NCBI RefSeq assembly: GCF_000467185.1
Contig: NZ_BATM01000054.1
Location: 1-44,912 of the forward strand
Origin: Vibrio ezurae NBRC 102218
GTDB taxonomy: Bacteria; Pseudomonadota; Gammaproteobacteria; Enterobacterales; Vibrionaceae
Reading direction: 5' to 3'
DNA: 44,912 nt
Positions 8,975-17,116 of this stretch are shown here, in pieces. A program made the position numbers and the translations under genes. The notes under the pieces were generated by a model. That model ran no database searches, was not told where the DNA came from, and was given only the letters and a program-made list of their open reading frames with translations. Each line of letters opens with the position of its first letter. Within the stretch, counting starts at the first letter, position 1.

Positions 8975-9673
8975 ATGGCAAATTTTGATACTCACCTCAA
9001 AGCGGGCGTCGCCGTAACTGGCATTGCAGCCGCCACTTTCGTTGCAAAAGGAGACATCACCATACAGACGGCACTCTGGTTATGGTTTGTAGGTACTATT
9101 GGCAGCCTCTATCCTGATATTGATTCTGACAGTTCAACGTCACTGGAAGTCATTTATGGGGCAATGTCCATTGCCTTATGTTTTGGGGCGATGCATTTCG
9201 TCATTGGCGATGCTCATACACCAACGGGTTTATTGCGACTGTTGCTCATTCCATTAGCCATCTATCTTTTTTTGCATCAAATATTGTTACGGATTTTCAA
9301 GAAAATCACTGCACATAGAGGGGCTTGTCACTCTATTGTCTTTGGTGTGGCGAATACACTGGTTTTGGTCAATGTCACCTTTTATTTAGCAGGGCATATC
9401 GTGATAAAACCGGCAATGACAGCGTGGTTAACCGGTTTCTTCTTCTTGATGGGGTTTTTATTGCATCTACTCATGGATGAAATAAACAGTGTGGAGTTTA
9501 GCCGCTTTAAACTTAAGAACTCTTTCGGTACTGCGCTTAAGTTGCTTCCCGAAAATCATATCGTATTGAGCATTAGCTTGGTGGCTATCTGTGTTGTTGG
9601 GTATTGGTATTCCCCAAACGTGACGGAGTTCATATATATTTTAACTAACTGGGGGCATTTTAAATTCTATTAA
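8975..9673 (+). CDS. YdjM-like membrane-bound metal-dependent hydrolase (DUF457)
   Basis: A 232-residue inner-membrane protein with about six transmembrane segments. It carries the polar motifs of the YdjM/DUF457 family: NFDTHLKAG at the N-terminus, LYPDIDSDSS near 49-58, HRGACHSIVFG near 114-124, and LLHLLMDEINS near 168-178. The conserved His and Asp residues probably bind a metal. E. coli YdjM is LexA-controlled, but no LexA-type CTGT-N8-ACAG site is visible upstream here. The biochemical role of the family is not settled. The ribosome-binding site is weak. Confidence 0.85.
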   Translation: MANFDTHLKAGVAVTGIAAATFVAKGDITIQTALWLWFVGTIGSLYPDIDSDSSTSLEVIYGAMSIALCFGAMHFVIGDAHTPTGLLRLLLIPLAIYLFLHQILLRIFKKITAHRGACHSIVFGVANTLVLVNVTFYLAGHIVIKPAMTAWLTGFFFLMGFLLHLLMDEINSVEFSRFKLKNSFGTALKLLPENHIVLSISLVAICVVGYWYSPNVTEFIYILTNWGHFKFY

Positions 9674-9919
9674 ATATAAAAAATCGTTAGTGATTATTTT
9701 AAGCAAGTATTATAAATAAACAATACGAGCACTGTTGCATATCAATCTATATTCCTAATTATTAATAAAATATGGATTATATCAAAGATAAAAAATAACA
9801 TTTCAAATATACTGCGTTCTCTGACATTAATTTTAATAAATATAAGAATATTGTCATTTATTTTATGCCTATAAAATAAATGACAATGTGAAATTTGGTC
9901 AACAACAGTGGTAGATTTC

Positions 9920-12900
9920 ATGTATTTAAAAGACACCCTAGTGATATTGGGCTTAGCGATCAGTGTCGTCTCTTGTGGCGGTGATGATAATTCTAATAAT
10001 AACCAACCCCCTCTCCAACACTATACAATCACAAGCACAGCATCATTAGGAGGAAGTATTACTCCTAAAACTCAAGATGCACAACATGGTTCAACATATA
10101 CTTTTAATTTAAATGCTGATGATGGCTTTGAGATTAGTGAAGTAACTGGATGTAAAGGGGCTCTTTTCGGCTCTCAATACAATACCGGATTAATCACAAA
10201 TGACTGTAGTATTGCCGCCAAATTCACACCAATAATAGTAACTGCGTTATCTCATGCAAGTAACGGGGGAACTATCTCACCAAAAGAGCAAAGTGTTAAC
10301 TATGGAGAAACATCAAGCTTTGATTTAAATGCTAATGACGGATATCAACTCAAACATATTGAAGGCTGTGATGGCACATTAAACGGGAATACATATAAGA
10401 CCGGAATATTAAAAGATAACTGTGAGGTAATCGCAACCTTTGCCCCCGTTATATATCACATAACTGCACACTCATCGGAAGGTGGTAACGTATCACCGAG
10501 CTCAATGAGCGTAGCTTATGGAGAGAATGCTCAATTTGATGTTTCCACAGATGATAAATATACCTTAGAGTCAATTAGTGGATGTGGTGGCAGCCTAAAA
10601 GACAATAAATACTACATCACTAATGTATCGAACGATTGCACGATAAACGCTCAATTTGAACGTACTGTTGGCGACCAGGAAATTATCGTTGATGTTTCAG
10701 GTGCAAGCAATGACCGTCCAGTTATCGGAACCTTAACTTCCGATGACAAAAGTGTACTCATTACAACCGCATCCAAAGATGGTGAACTGAAGTTTGAAGG
10801 ATTAAATAAGCAACAAGATTATATTTTAACTGTTAGCCAAGCAGGGTATAAAATTGCAGATGCCGATGATAGTGTCGAAGAAAATGATAGCCCAAGAGCT
10901 AAAACTTCCTTGTCAGAAGTTAATGGTAATGTCATCAAAATTAATGCCGGTACTTTTGCTCAATTTAATGCTGAACGTATTGATGGGTTAGAACAAGATC
11001 ACTTCCAATATCACTGGTCTGAAGATATCAATACAGCAGGACGAGAGTATTCATCATATATAAACAAAGACTTACCGATAGAAATTATAGGCCAAGATTA
11101 TAGCGATGTAGATTCCCATGCAAGTGCAACCCTACAGTCGCTGTTTGGTATTATTTTAGATGATTCAGATGTTCCTTGGAGTCAGGAGCATGCGTACCGT
11201 CTACTTGAAATGCTAAAAAGAACGGGCCTTGAAAGTTTTCCAAATCAACTCTCAGGAGGGTCGGCTGCTGAACATCCGTATGCAAGTCACTGGGTATTAA
11301 CTGACGAACTTTTGACAGACGATATTGAAGTCACCAATTTAACAGATGCTAGCACTCAAGTTAAAATTTCTACTCAAACATTCAAATATGCATCACCAAC
11401 AATCGTGACTGTTGATGGTAAGCGTGGACGATTCTTCTCTAACCGTTTATATAACGCAGCTATACGCTTTGTTACAGACAATGGCCAAAAAATTGATGTA
11501 GCGGCTCATATACTCAAACAGCGTTACGGCGTAATTATAGCGACTACTCGTAACTTTAACGGGCTCTACGAGACCATTCCAGTAATAGACGACGATCGTA
11601 ATGCAAATATATGGCAGATATTTCAGCCAAAAGAATTAATTGCAATCATTGCTATTTTAGAAGAATTCCCTGAAGGAATGAAAGATCTCAGTCTGCCTAA
11701 TGAAAAAGGCGGTCTGCGTTACTTCTTAAGACGTGCGAATGGACTTCCCCACCCGTTATATTCTGCCGCACCGGCTGTAGCTTGGACATCAGCTAATTAT
11801 GTTGAATTTATGGAATCAGCCTTTACGCAAAACTTTATTGGTGATATTCAACGTTTAATTATTCACGAAAAGTCTCACTTCTTATGGGACTATGCATTCT
11901 CAAATGACCTCAAATATGAATGGTTAAAAAAATCTGGGTGGTATATTCCAGGAGATACCGACGGGAACTGTAAACAATGGGCAGAAGACCCTAATAATTG
12001 GACACCACCAAACGTAGATCCAGAGACATTAAATGTTTTAACTGAAGTACATGATCATCCCAAATTTGATGGTGAACTTGTTTTTGACGGACAATGGGCA
12101 TCATGTAGCACCACTCAATTTGTGACAGCATATGCCGCTAAGTTGAACCCTAATGAAGATATGGCAGAAAGTATTTCTTACTTTTTAACCAACCCTGATT
12201 TATTGCGTTCAAGAGCGTTGCCAAAATACGAATTCATCCGAGACTATATTATGCAAGGTAGTATCTATCTCAGTGTAATTCGTCCTGATCTCACTTTTGA
12301 AGTGCTTAATTTATACCCGGATTATATATATCCAGGAAAAATCAATAGTGTCGATATCTCTGTATATGGCGCGCCGGAACAAAAGAAAAGTGTAGTAGTG
12401 ACTCTTGGATTACACACAAGTGAAAACTGTAATAATCAAGACAATTGTTTTGACGGTGCATCCGGTGCGTATATGCGCTTACTAAGCCCAATTGGAACAT
12501 ATAAAGATCAATACTTTAAACCTGCTAATGGAGCACAACTCGACTCTAAATTAATCGCAAGATTCGATCTTCCAGCAGAAGCGGCTAAAGGTTGGTGGGT
12601 GCCCGCTGAAATAGTCGTTTTCGATCAAGTTGGCAATCGTAGAATTGAAAAACTGGCAAGCTCGGACTATGGTTGGCGTCTCTATATCAATAATGCAAAT
12701 TCAGATATTGTTGCGCCCCAATATGTAAAAAACAGCATGACTTTGAACTTGTTTAACTCTGACTCTACTGATTCTCCTGTTGAATTAAAAGAAGATGAGC
12801 AATTGTTGCAATTACAGTGGCTACTAAATGAGAATGAGTCGATGGATCAAGGTTACTGCTATGCAAATATAAGTAATCAATCCGCTGACTTCGGATGGGG

Positions 12901-13618
12901 TCAATATAGTCACGAACTACATAGTCATTATATTCCTGAAGTATCTAGCCGTAGTGATGCTACAAATATTTGTACGATAGACTGGCTAATCACTCGCTTT
13001 ATTCCATTGGGAAACTATGGCCCTAGATATATAACTATGAAGGACAAAGCATTGAATATAGGAAAAACAAGCTTTACCGCAAACCATCCGACTCATGAAG
13101 ATCCAATCACGCTCGTAGTATCGGGAAGTACTCCTGATACTAATGCGCCTTTGATTAATCAACAGGTATGTCAATCTGAAGATGAGGATGAAACATGCCT
13201 TCGAGTAACTGCTGCCCCAACAAATCCAGACAACCCAAATGGTGAAACAATAGTTAAGATTTACTATTGGGCATACGAAGAGCAACCTTTAGCAACGGCT
13301 TCAGGATTAAATATCACCGGGATCAGATTGAGAAATCCTCAAGGCCAAGAGTTTCACTTCTGGCATTCAAAAAATAGCAACGTGGATAAAACCACAGCCC
13401 CCGATCAGGAAGGTGGCTATTTCAAATGTAATAGTCAGGCTTTAAAAGACAACCCTAATTGCGATGCTACCACGCCAATCCAGTACGTCTTTGAAACTAT
13501 ACTACCCGTTGGCTCAGCTCCAGGAACATGGGGATTAACTGAAATGACGGTAAGAGACTTAGCAGGCAATAATCGTCAATATCAGTTTACTGAAAATTTA
13601 CGATTTGATGTTGAATAA
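9920..13618 (+). CDS. Large lipoprotein with InlB-like repeats and a HExxH zinc-protease motif
   Basis: A 1232-residue protein starting at the ATG at 9920 (a GTG at 9908 is possible). A lipoprotein signal ends in VVSC, so Cys19 should be lipidated; GGDDNSNNNQ follows as a flexible linker. Three repeats of about 70 residues follow (about 34-103, 105-174, 176-245). Each has a GGxxxP...YG core and two conserved Cys, like divergent InlB B-repeats. A large unassigned region leads to HEKSH at 649-653, a HExxH zinc site, with NPNEDMAES about 95 residues later. NPxEDxAE patterns supply the third zinc ligand in several gluzincin families, so Glu750 (or Glu746) is a candidate. The C-terminal third looks like tandem beta-sandwich domains, two ending in similar GNRR/GNNR strands. 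Best guess is a surface or periplasmic metalloprotease of unknown target. It is more AT-rich than its neighbours, so recent acquisition is possible. Confidence 0.7.
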   Translation: MYLKDTLVILGLAISVVSCGGDDNSNNNQPPLQHYTITSTASLGGSITPKTQDAQHGSTYTFNLNADDGFEISEVTGCKGALFGSQYNTGLITNDCSIAAKFTPIIVTALSHASNGGTISPKEQSVNYGETSSFDLNANDGYQLKHIEGCDGTLNGNTYKTGILKDNCEVIATFAPVIYHITAHSSEGGNVSPSSMSVAYGENAQFDVSTDDKYTLESISGCGGSLKDNKYYITNVSNDCTINAQFERTVGDQEIIVDVSGASNDRPVIGTLTSDDKSVLITTASKDGELKFEGLNKQQDYILTVSQAGYKIADADDSVEENDSPRAKTSLSEVNGNVIKINAGTFAQFNAERIDGLEQDHFQYHWSEDINTAGREYSSYINKDLPIEIIGQDYSDVDSHASATLQSLFGIILDDSDVPWSQEHAYRLLEMLKRTGLESFPNQLSGGSAAEHPYASHWVLTDELLTDDIEVTNLTDASTQVKISTQTFKYASPTIVTVDGKRGRFFSNRLYNAAIRFVTDNGQKIDVAAHILKQRYGVIIATTRNFNGLYETIPVIDDDRNANIWQIFQPKELIAIIAILEEFPEGMKDLSLPNEKGGLRYFLRRANGLPHPLYSAAPAVAWTSANYVEFMESAFTQNFIGDIQRLIIHEKSHFLWDYAFSNDLKYEWLKKSGWYIPGDTDGNCKQWAEDPNNWTPPNVDPETLNVLTEVHDHPKFDGELVFDGQWASCSTTQFVTAYAAKLNPNEDMAESISYFLTNPDLLRSRALPKYEFIRDYIMQGSIYLSVIRPDLTFEVLNLYPDYIYPGKINSVDISVYGAPEQKKSVVVTLGLHTSENCNNQDNCFDGASGAYMRLLSPIGTYKDQYFKPANGAQLDSKLIARFDLPAEAAKGWWVPAEIVVFDQVGNRRIEKLASSDYGWRLYINNANSDIVAPQYVKNSMTLNLFNSDSTDSPVELKEDEQLLQLQWLLNENESMDQGYCYANISNQSADFGWGQYSHELHSHYIPEVSSRSDATNICTIDWLITRFIPLGNYGPRYITMKDKALNIGKTSFTANHPTHEDPITLVVSGSTPDTNAPLINQQVCQSEDEDETCLRVTAAPTNPDNPNGETIVKIYYWAYEEQPLATASGLNITGIRLRNPQGQEFHFWHSKNSNVDKTTAPDQEGGYFKCNSQALKDNPNCDATTPIQYVFETILPVGSAPGTWGLTEMTVRDLAGNNRQYQFTENLRFDVE

Positions 13619-13651
13619 GTCATATCCTAGTGTTCTATGATTTGAGCACAA

Positions 13652-13688
13652 AAACAAACGCCAGAGCATACAGCCCTGGCGTTTGTTT
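13652..13688. terminator. Bidirectional terminator
   Basis: A perfect 13-bp stem: AAACAAACGCCAG at 13652-13664 pairs with CTGGCGTTTGTTT at 13676-13688, with an 11-nt loop. Its arms provide A-rich and T-rich flanks in both directions. It separates the convergent lipoprotein and glutathione synthetase-like genes. Confidence 0.9.
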
Positions 13689-13713
13689 TATGATACTAAA
13701 GTAGTATCTGCTA

Positions 13714-15255
13714 TTAAACCAACGCCAAAGAGTCCAAAATCCCTTGCCCGCTATGAATACCCCCCTCGTTTTCACTAGCGGGTTTGCTGCGAATTAAGTA
13801 GCCCGCATAACCCTTGTGCTCAGTAACTGGCTCACCTTGGTAGTGCGCAGTGAACAGCCCTATTTCACTGACCAGATCGTGAACTAAGGTTTGCTTGCCA
13901 TCACGGACAGCAATGGTAGGGGTATCACGTTCGTGGGGATATAAGCGTTGCATCAACGCCCAAGCGTCATATTCTTCTGGTTTTAAGCTAGCCAGTGTGG
14001 CGCTAATATCTTCACCGAACACACAATGCCCACCTCCTTCACCTTGGTTTTTTAATACCCACGCTTGTTTATTTGCAGACGTATTAAACCAATCAATATT
14101 TTGTGTCGTGATAGGCTTCATATCTGCAAGAACACTCTTCACTTGTTGCGCTTCTTGTTCGGTTAAGCCCCAACGAGCGTACTCTTGCGCTGGCATGGTA
14201 GTAAGAAGCATCTGCATCGATTTACTGGTTGCCAGTTGCTGACCTATGGTCGCATTCATTGCCACATAGTGCTTTTCGATAAACAAGCGGGTTTGGCTTA
14301 ATGTATGACAGCAGATATCTTCGTGAAGATCCGGGGCCCAATAATCCGTAAATTGATAGCCAGCTCGCAAATACACAGTATCAATAGCGCCAACGTCCTC
14401 CAGCATTAAGCGCTTTTGCTCACCACTTGAAAGCTGATGGCTCAATTGCTCGAAGGTACGTCTTACGGTGCGAATACCTAAATGTTGCAGTGCCACTTCC
14501 AATAAATGTTGGTCGTAGACATTGTCTTCGTCTTTTTGGACAACCATCAAGAACGTCGGCGTATGTGCTGCGCTGTCCTCACCTAAAGAGGCAAAGTGGG
14601 CACTCACCTTCTTAGTGGCAACAGCAATACCGTGAGCCAGTTGCTGCATGCCTTTATTTTCAGCCGGTAGCGCCGTGTCATCTTCTAACCAATTACGATA
14701 CACCGAATTCCACTGACGATTTACAAAGTTGTGAAGTTCAGCGGCGCGTTGACCAAATGGCCCCATTCCGGCCGCAATGCTGTTAAACTCAATGACTTTT
14801 GCGCCATGCTTGCGATCGTCCATAAAATCGGTACGCATTAGTAACAGTGGCTGACGAGCAGGATTTAAAGGCTGGCTCACATCACCGTGTGCTTGCTGAT
14901 GTAGCTCCATGAGACGACCAAAAAAGGGATCGGCTTTAGCCATATCCGTCAACGATTGCTGTAAAAATTCGTGGTCTTCCGACACATTACTGATCAGTTT
15001 GGCAATAAGAGGCGTCACCGCTAATAGGTGCTCATAAATGGGCTTTTGCATACTCATTGGTGCGATACTAAATGGTACGTGCCTTGCGGTATTGTCCGCT
15101 TGACGAAAAGCCACCCCATGCATCATCTCCCACTCTAAAAGATCATTAATGACCTCTTGAGGTAACAATGCAGGGGTATTGTTGTTCAAGGTCTTGTCCT
15201 CTACTGGGCCAGTGTTTTGCTCATTCGTTTGCTGATTGATAACGCAATTGTTCAT
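13714..15255 (-). CDS. Eukaryotic-type glutathione synthetase homologue
   Basis: A 513-residue ATP-grasp-type ligase that matches the eukaryotic glutathione synthetase fold, not bacterial GshB. Visible matches to human GSS: LLLMRTDFM (Arg141, substrate-binding Arg equivalent); KVIEFNSIAAGMGPFG (Glu156 and Asn158, Mg/substrate site); DTVYLRAGY; the glycine-rich loop VLKNQGEGGGHCVFGED (about 400-416); LMQRLYP; VSEIGLFTAHY; and the C-terminal YLIRSKPASENEGG followed by GQGILDS. Known members join gamma-glutamylcysteine to glycine. The N-terminal 30 residues are extra and look disordered. It is the last gene of an operon, 28 bp after a two-subunit ABC exporter. That context suggests synthesis and export of glutathione or a related gamma-glutamyl peptide (inference). 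No gamma-glutamylcysteine synthetase lies nearby. Confidence 0.85.
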   Translation of the reverse strand: MNNCVINQQTNEQNTGPVEDKTLNNNTPALLPQEVINDLLEWEMMHGVAFRQADNTARHVPFSIAPMSMQKPIYEHLLAVTPLIAKLISNVSEDHEFLQQSLTDMAKADPFFGRLMELHQQAHGDVSQPLNPARQPLLLMRTDFMDDRKHGAKVIEFNSIAAGMGPFGQRAAELHNFVNRQWNSVYRNWLEDDTALPAENKGMQQLAHGIAVATKKVSAHFASLGEDSAAHTPTFLMVVQKDEDNVYDQHLLEVALQHLGIRTVRRTFEQLSHQLSSGEQKRLMLEDVGAIDTVYLRAGYQFTDYWAPDLHEDICCHTLSQTRLFIEKHYVAMNATIGQQLATSKSMQMLLTTMPAQEYARWGLTEQEAQQVKSVLADMKPITTQNIDWFNTSANKQAWVLKNQGEGGGHCVFGEDISATLASLKPEEYDAWALMQRLYPHERDTPTIAVRDGKQTLVHDLVSEIGLFTAHYQGEPVTEHKGYAGYLIRSKPASENEGGIHSGQGILDSLALV

Positions 15256-15283
15256 GCTCTAATCGCTCTTGTTTTTTAATCGT

Positions 15284-17116
15284 TTACGCCACGCTTGTTG
15301 CCATCAGGCCAAGTGTGCTGTTTTGATGTTCTTGTTCTTCTTGCGCTTTTTGCGCAAGGTATAAATCACGATAATCACCCGCCTGCTCAATAAGGGTTTG
15401 GTGAGTGCCACTTTGTACAACTCTGCCTTTATCCATGACTAAAATTTGATCGGCATTTTTTATGGTCGATAGACGGTGTGCGACCGTAATAACCGTCCTG
15501 CCGTCTTGAATATTTTCCAGTGCTTGTTTCACCGTTTCTTCCGATTCTGAGTCAATATTGGCGGTCGCTTCATCGAGCAAAAAGATCTTAGGATCATGTG
15601 AGATAGCACGGGCCAGTGCTAACAGTTGACGCTCGCCGACCGATAACGATGCACCGCCATTGGCAATATTGTGCTCATACCCACCCGGCAATCGCTCGAT
15701 AAAACGATCCGCTTTCACTGTTTGTGCCGCGCGAATCGCTTTTTGATGACGAGCATCGCTCGCGTCTGCTTGCGTAGTCCTATTACCCGTAAGAGAAAGA
15801 TCGATATTGTCAGCGATGGTGCCACTGAAAATAGTCGGGTCTTGAGACACTAAACCAAATAGCTTACGCAACTGAGGCTCCGAAAGAGTTTGCAAAGGCT
15901 GCCCACCAATTAAGATCTCTCCTTCTTTTTGCTGATAAAAGCGCATTAACAGATTAATCACCGAGCTTTTACCACTGCCAGTATGTCCAACAATGGCAGT
16001 AAACTTGCCACCCTTAGCGGTAAAGCTCACGTCTTTTAATACCGGTTTACCCGCCTCATATTCCATAGTGACGTTACGAAACTCTATGTCATGGGCAGGT
16101 TGAATGGTCACTTCGGGCAAAGCGTGTTCTATATCTGTCTTATCATCGAGCAACTCGAAAATGCGTTTTGACGATACGGTAGCCACTTGCAACTTACGCA
16201 ACTCCATCGACAACTGTCGAAACGGGTCAAAAAAGCGTTCAATGTAGTTTAAAAAGGCATATAGGGTACCAATTTCCACCACGGTCGATAATGACGCCTC
16301 CGCAAACCACGCCACTATTCCGGCCGCGGTTAAGGTGGCGATTAAGCGAGTTAAAGGCAGTAGCATTAAGCTATCAATAGCAACGGATTTAGTGCGATAG
16401 TGAAACCAAGTTTGGTTTTCTTTTTCAAATTTGGCTTGAAACGCTTTTTGCTGACGAAATGCCTGAATTAACGCCATTCCTTCTAAAGATTCGTTAATTT
16501 GCCCATTAATGTTGCTCACTTGCACGCGAATACCGTCAAACACCGTCATGGATATTTTTCGATATAAGTGCATCGTCGTCAGCAAAACTGGAATAAGGAC
16601 TAAGCTGATTAACATCAAGTGCCAATCAAGCAGCGCTATCGCGATAAAAATCGCAACAATGCGCAATGCGCCCTGAATCACCGTTGGAATAGTAGATACA
16701 TACATATTACGCAATGACTCAGTATCATTGGTGATGTAGGACACCAACTTACCCGTGGATAATTTATCAAACGTTGCAATGGGAAAATTCAATACATGAT
16801 GAAACAGTTTATTGCGCACATCTTTAACCACCAGCAGTGCGCCGTGCTTAAAGGTAATAGCCTGCAAATAGCCAAATACCGCGGCAAAGAGATAAAACAG
16901 CAACACCAATCCCGTTAACATCAGCAACTGTTGCCACTCAAATTGTCCTGGCACAATCACCTCATCCAAGATGATTTTAGCTAGCCAGGGAATGGCCATT
17001 TCGGCACAAACTGATAATGCGAGCATGGCAAAAGCAAAGCCAAAACGTGCTTTATGCGGCAATGAAAAGGCAAATAATCGGCGGTAAAGGCTGTTATTCA
17101 CTTGAGAATTATTCAT
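15284..17116 (-). CDS. ABC exporter half-transporter, MdlB-like (catalytic Walker B)
   Basis: A 610-residue type IV ABC exporter subunit: six transmembrane helices (about 25-310), then a nucleotide-binding domain. Walker A is GHTGSGKSS (377-385), the signature is a variant LSVGE (491-495), and Walker B is IFLLDE (511-516) with the catalytic Glu present. The H-loop VAHRLS is intact. I start it at the ATG at 17116, preceded by AGAGGG; this overlaps the upstream subunit by 8 bp. A start at 17167 would add 17 unlikely residues. The variant signature pairs with the degenerate Walker B of the partner, so the two form a heterodimer with one canonical and one degenerate site, as in E. coli MdlAB, TM287/288 and LmrCD. 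Substrate unknown; a peptide or thiol is suggested by the next gene. Confidence 0.9.
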   Translation of the reverse strand: MNNSQVNNSLYRRLFAFSLPHKARFGFAFAMLALSVCAEMAIPWLAKIILDEVIVPGQFEWQQLLMLTGLVLLFYLFAAVFGYLQAITFKHGALLVVKDVRNKLFHHVLNFPIATFDKLSTGKLVSYITNDTESLRNMYVSTIPTVIQGALRIVAIFIAIALLDWHLMLISLVLIPVLLTTMHLYRKISMTVFDGIRVQVSNINGQINESLEGMALIQAFRQQKAFQAKFEKENQTWFHYRTKSVAIDSLMLLPLTRLIATLTAAGIVAWFAEASLSTVVEIGTLYAFLNYIERFFDPFRQLSMELRKLQVATVSSKRIFELLDDKTDIEHALPEVTIQPAHDIEFRNVTMEYEAGKPVLKDVSFTAKGGKFTAIVGHTGSGKSSVINLLMRFYQQKEGEILIGGQPLQTLSEPQLRKLFGLVSQDPTIFSGTIADNIDLSLTGNRTTQADASDARHQKAIRAAQTVKADRFIERLPGGYEHNIANGGASLSVGERQLLALARAISHDPKIFLLDEATANIDSESEETVKQALENIQDGRTVITVAHRLSTIKNADQILVMDKGRVVQSGTHQTLIEQAGDYRDLYLAQKAQEEQEHQNSTLGLMATSVA

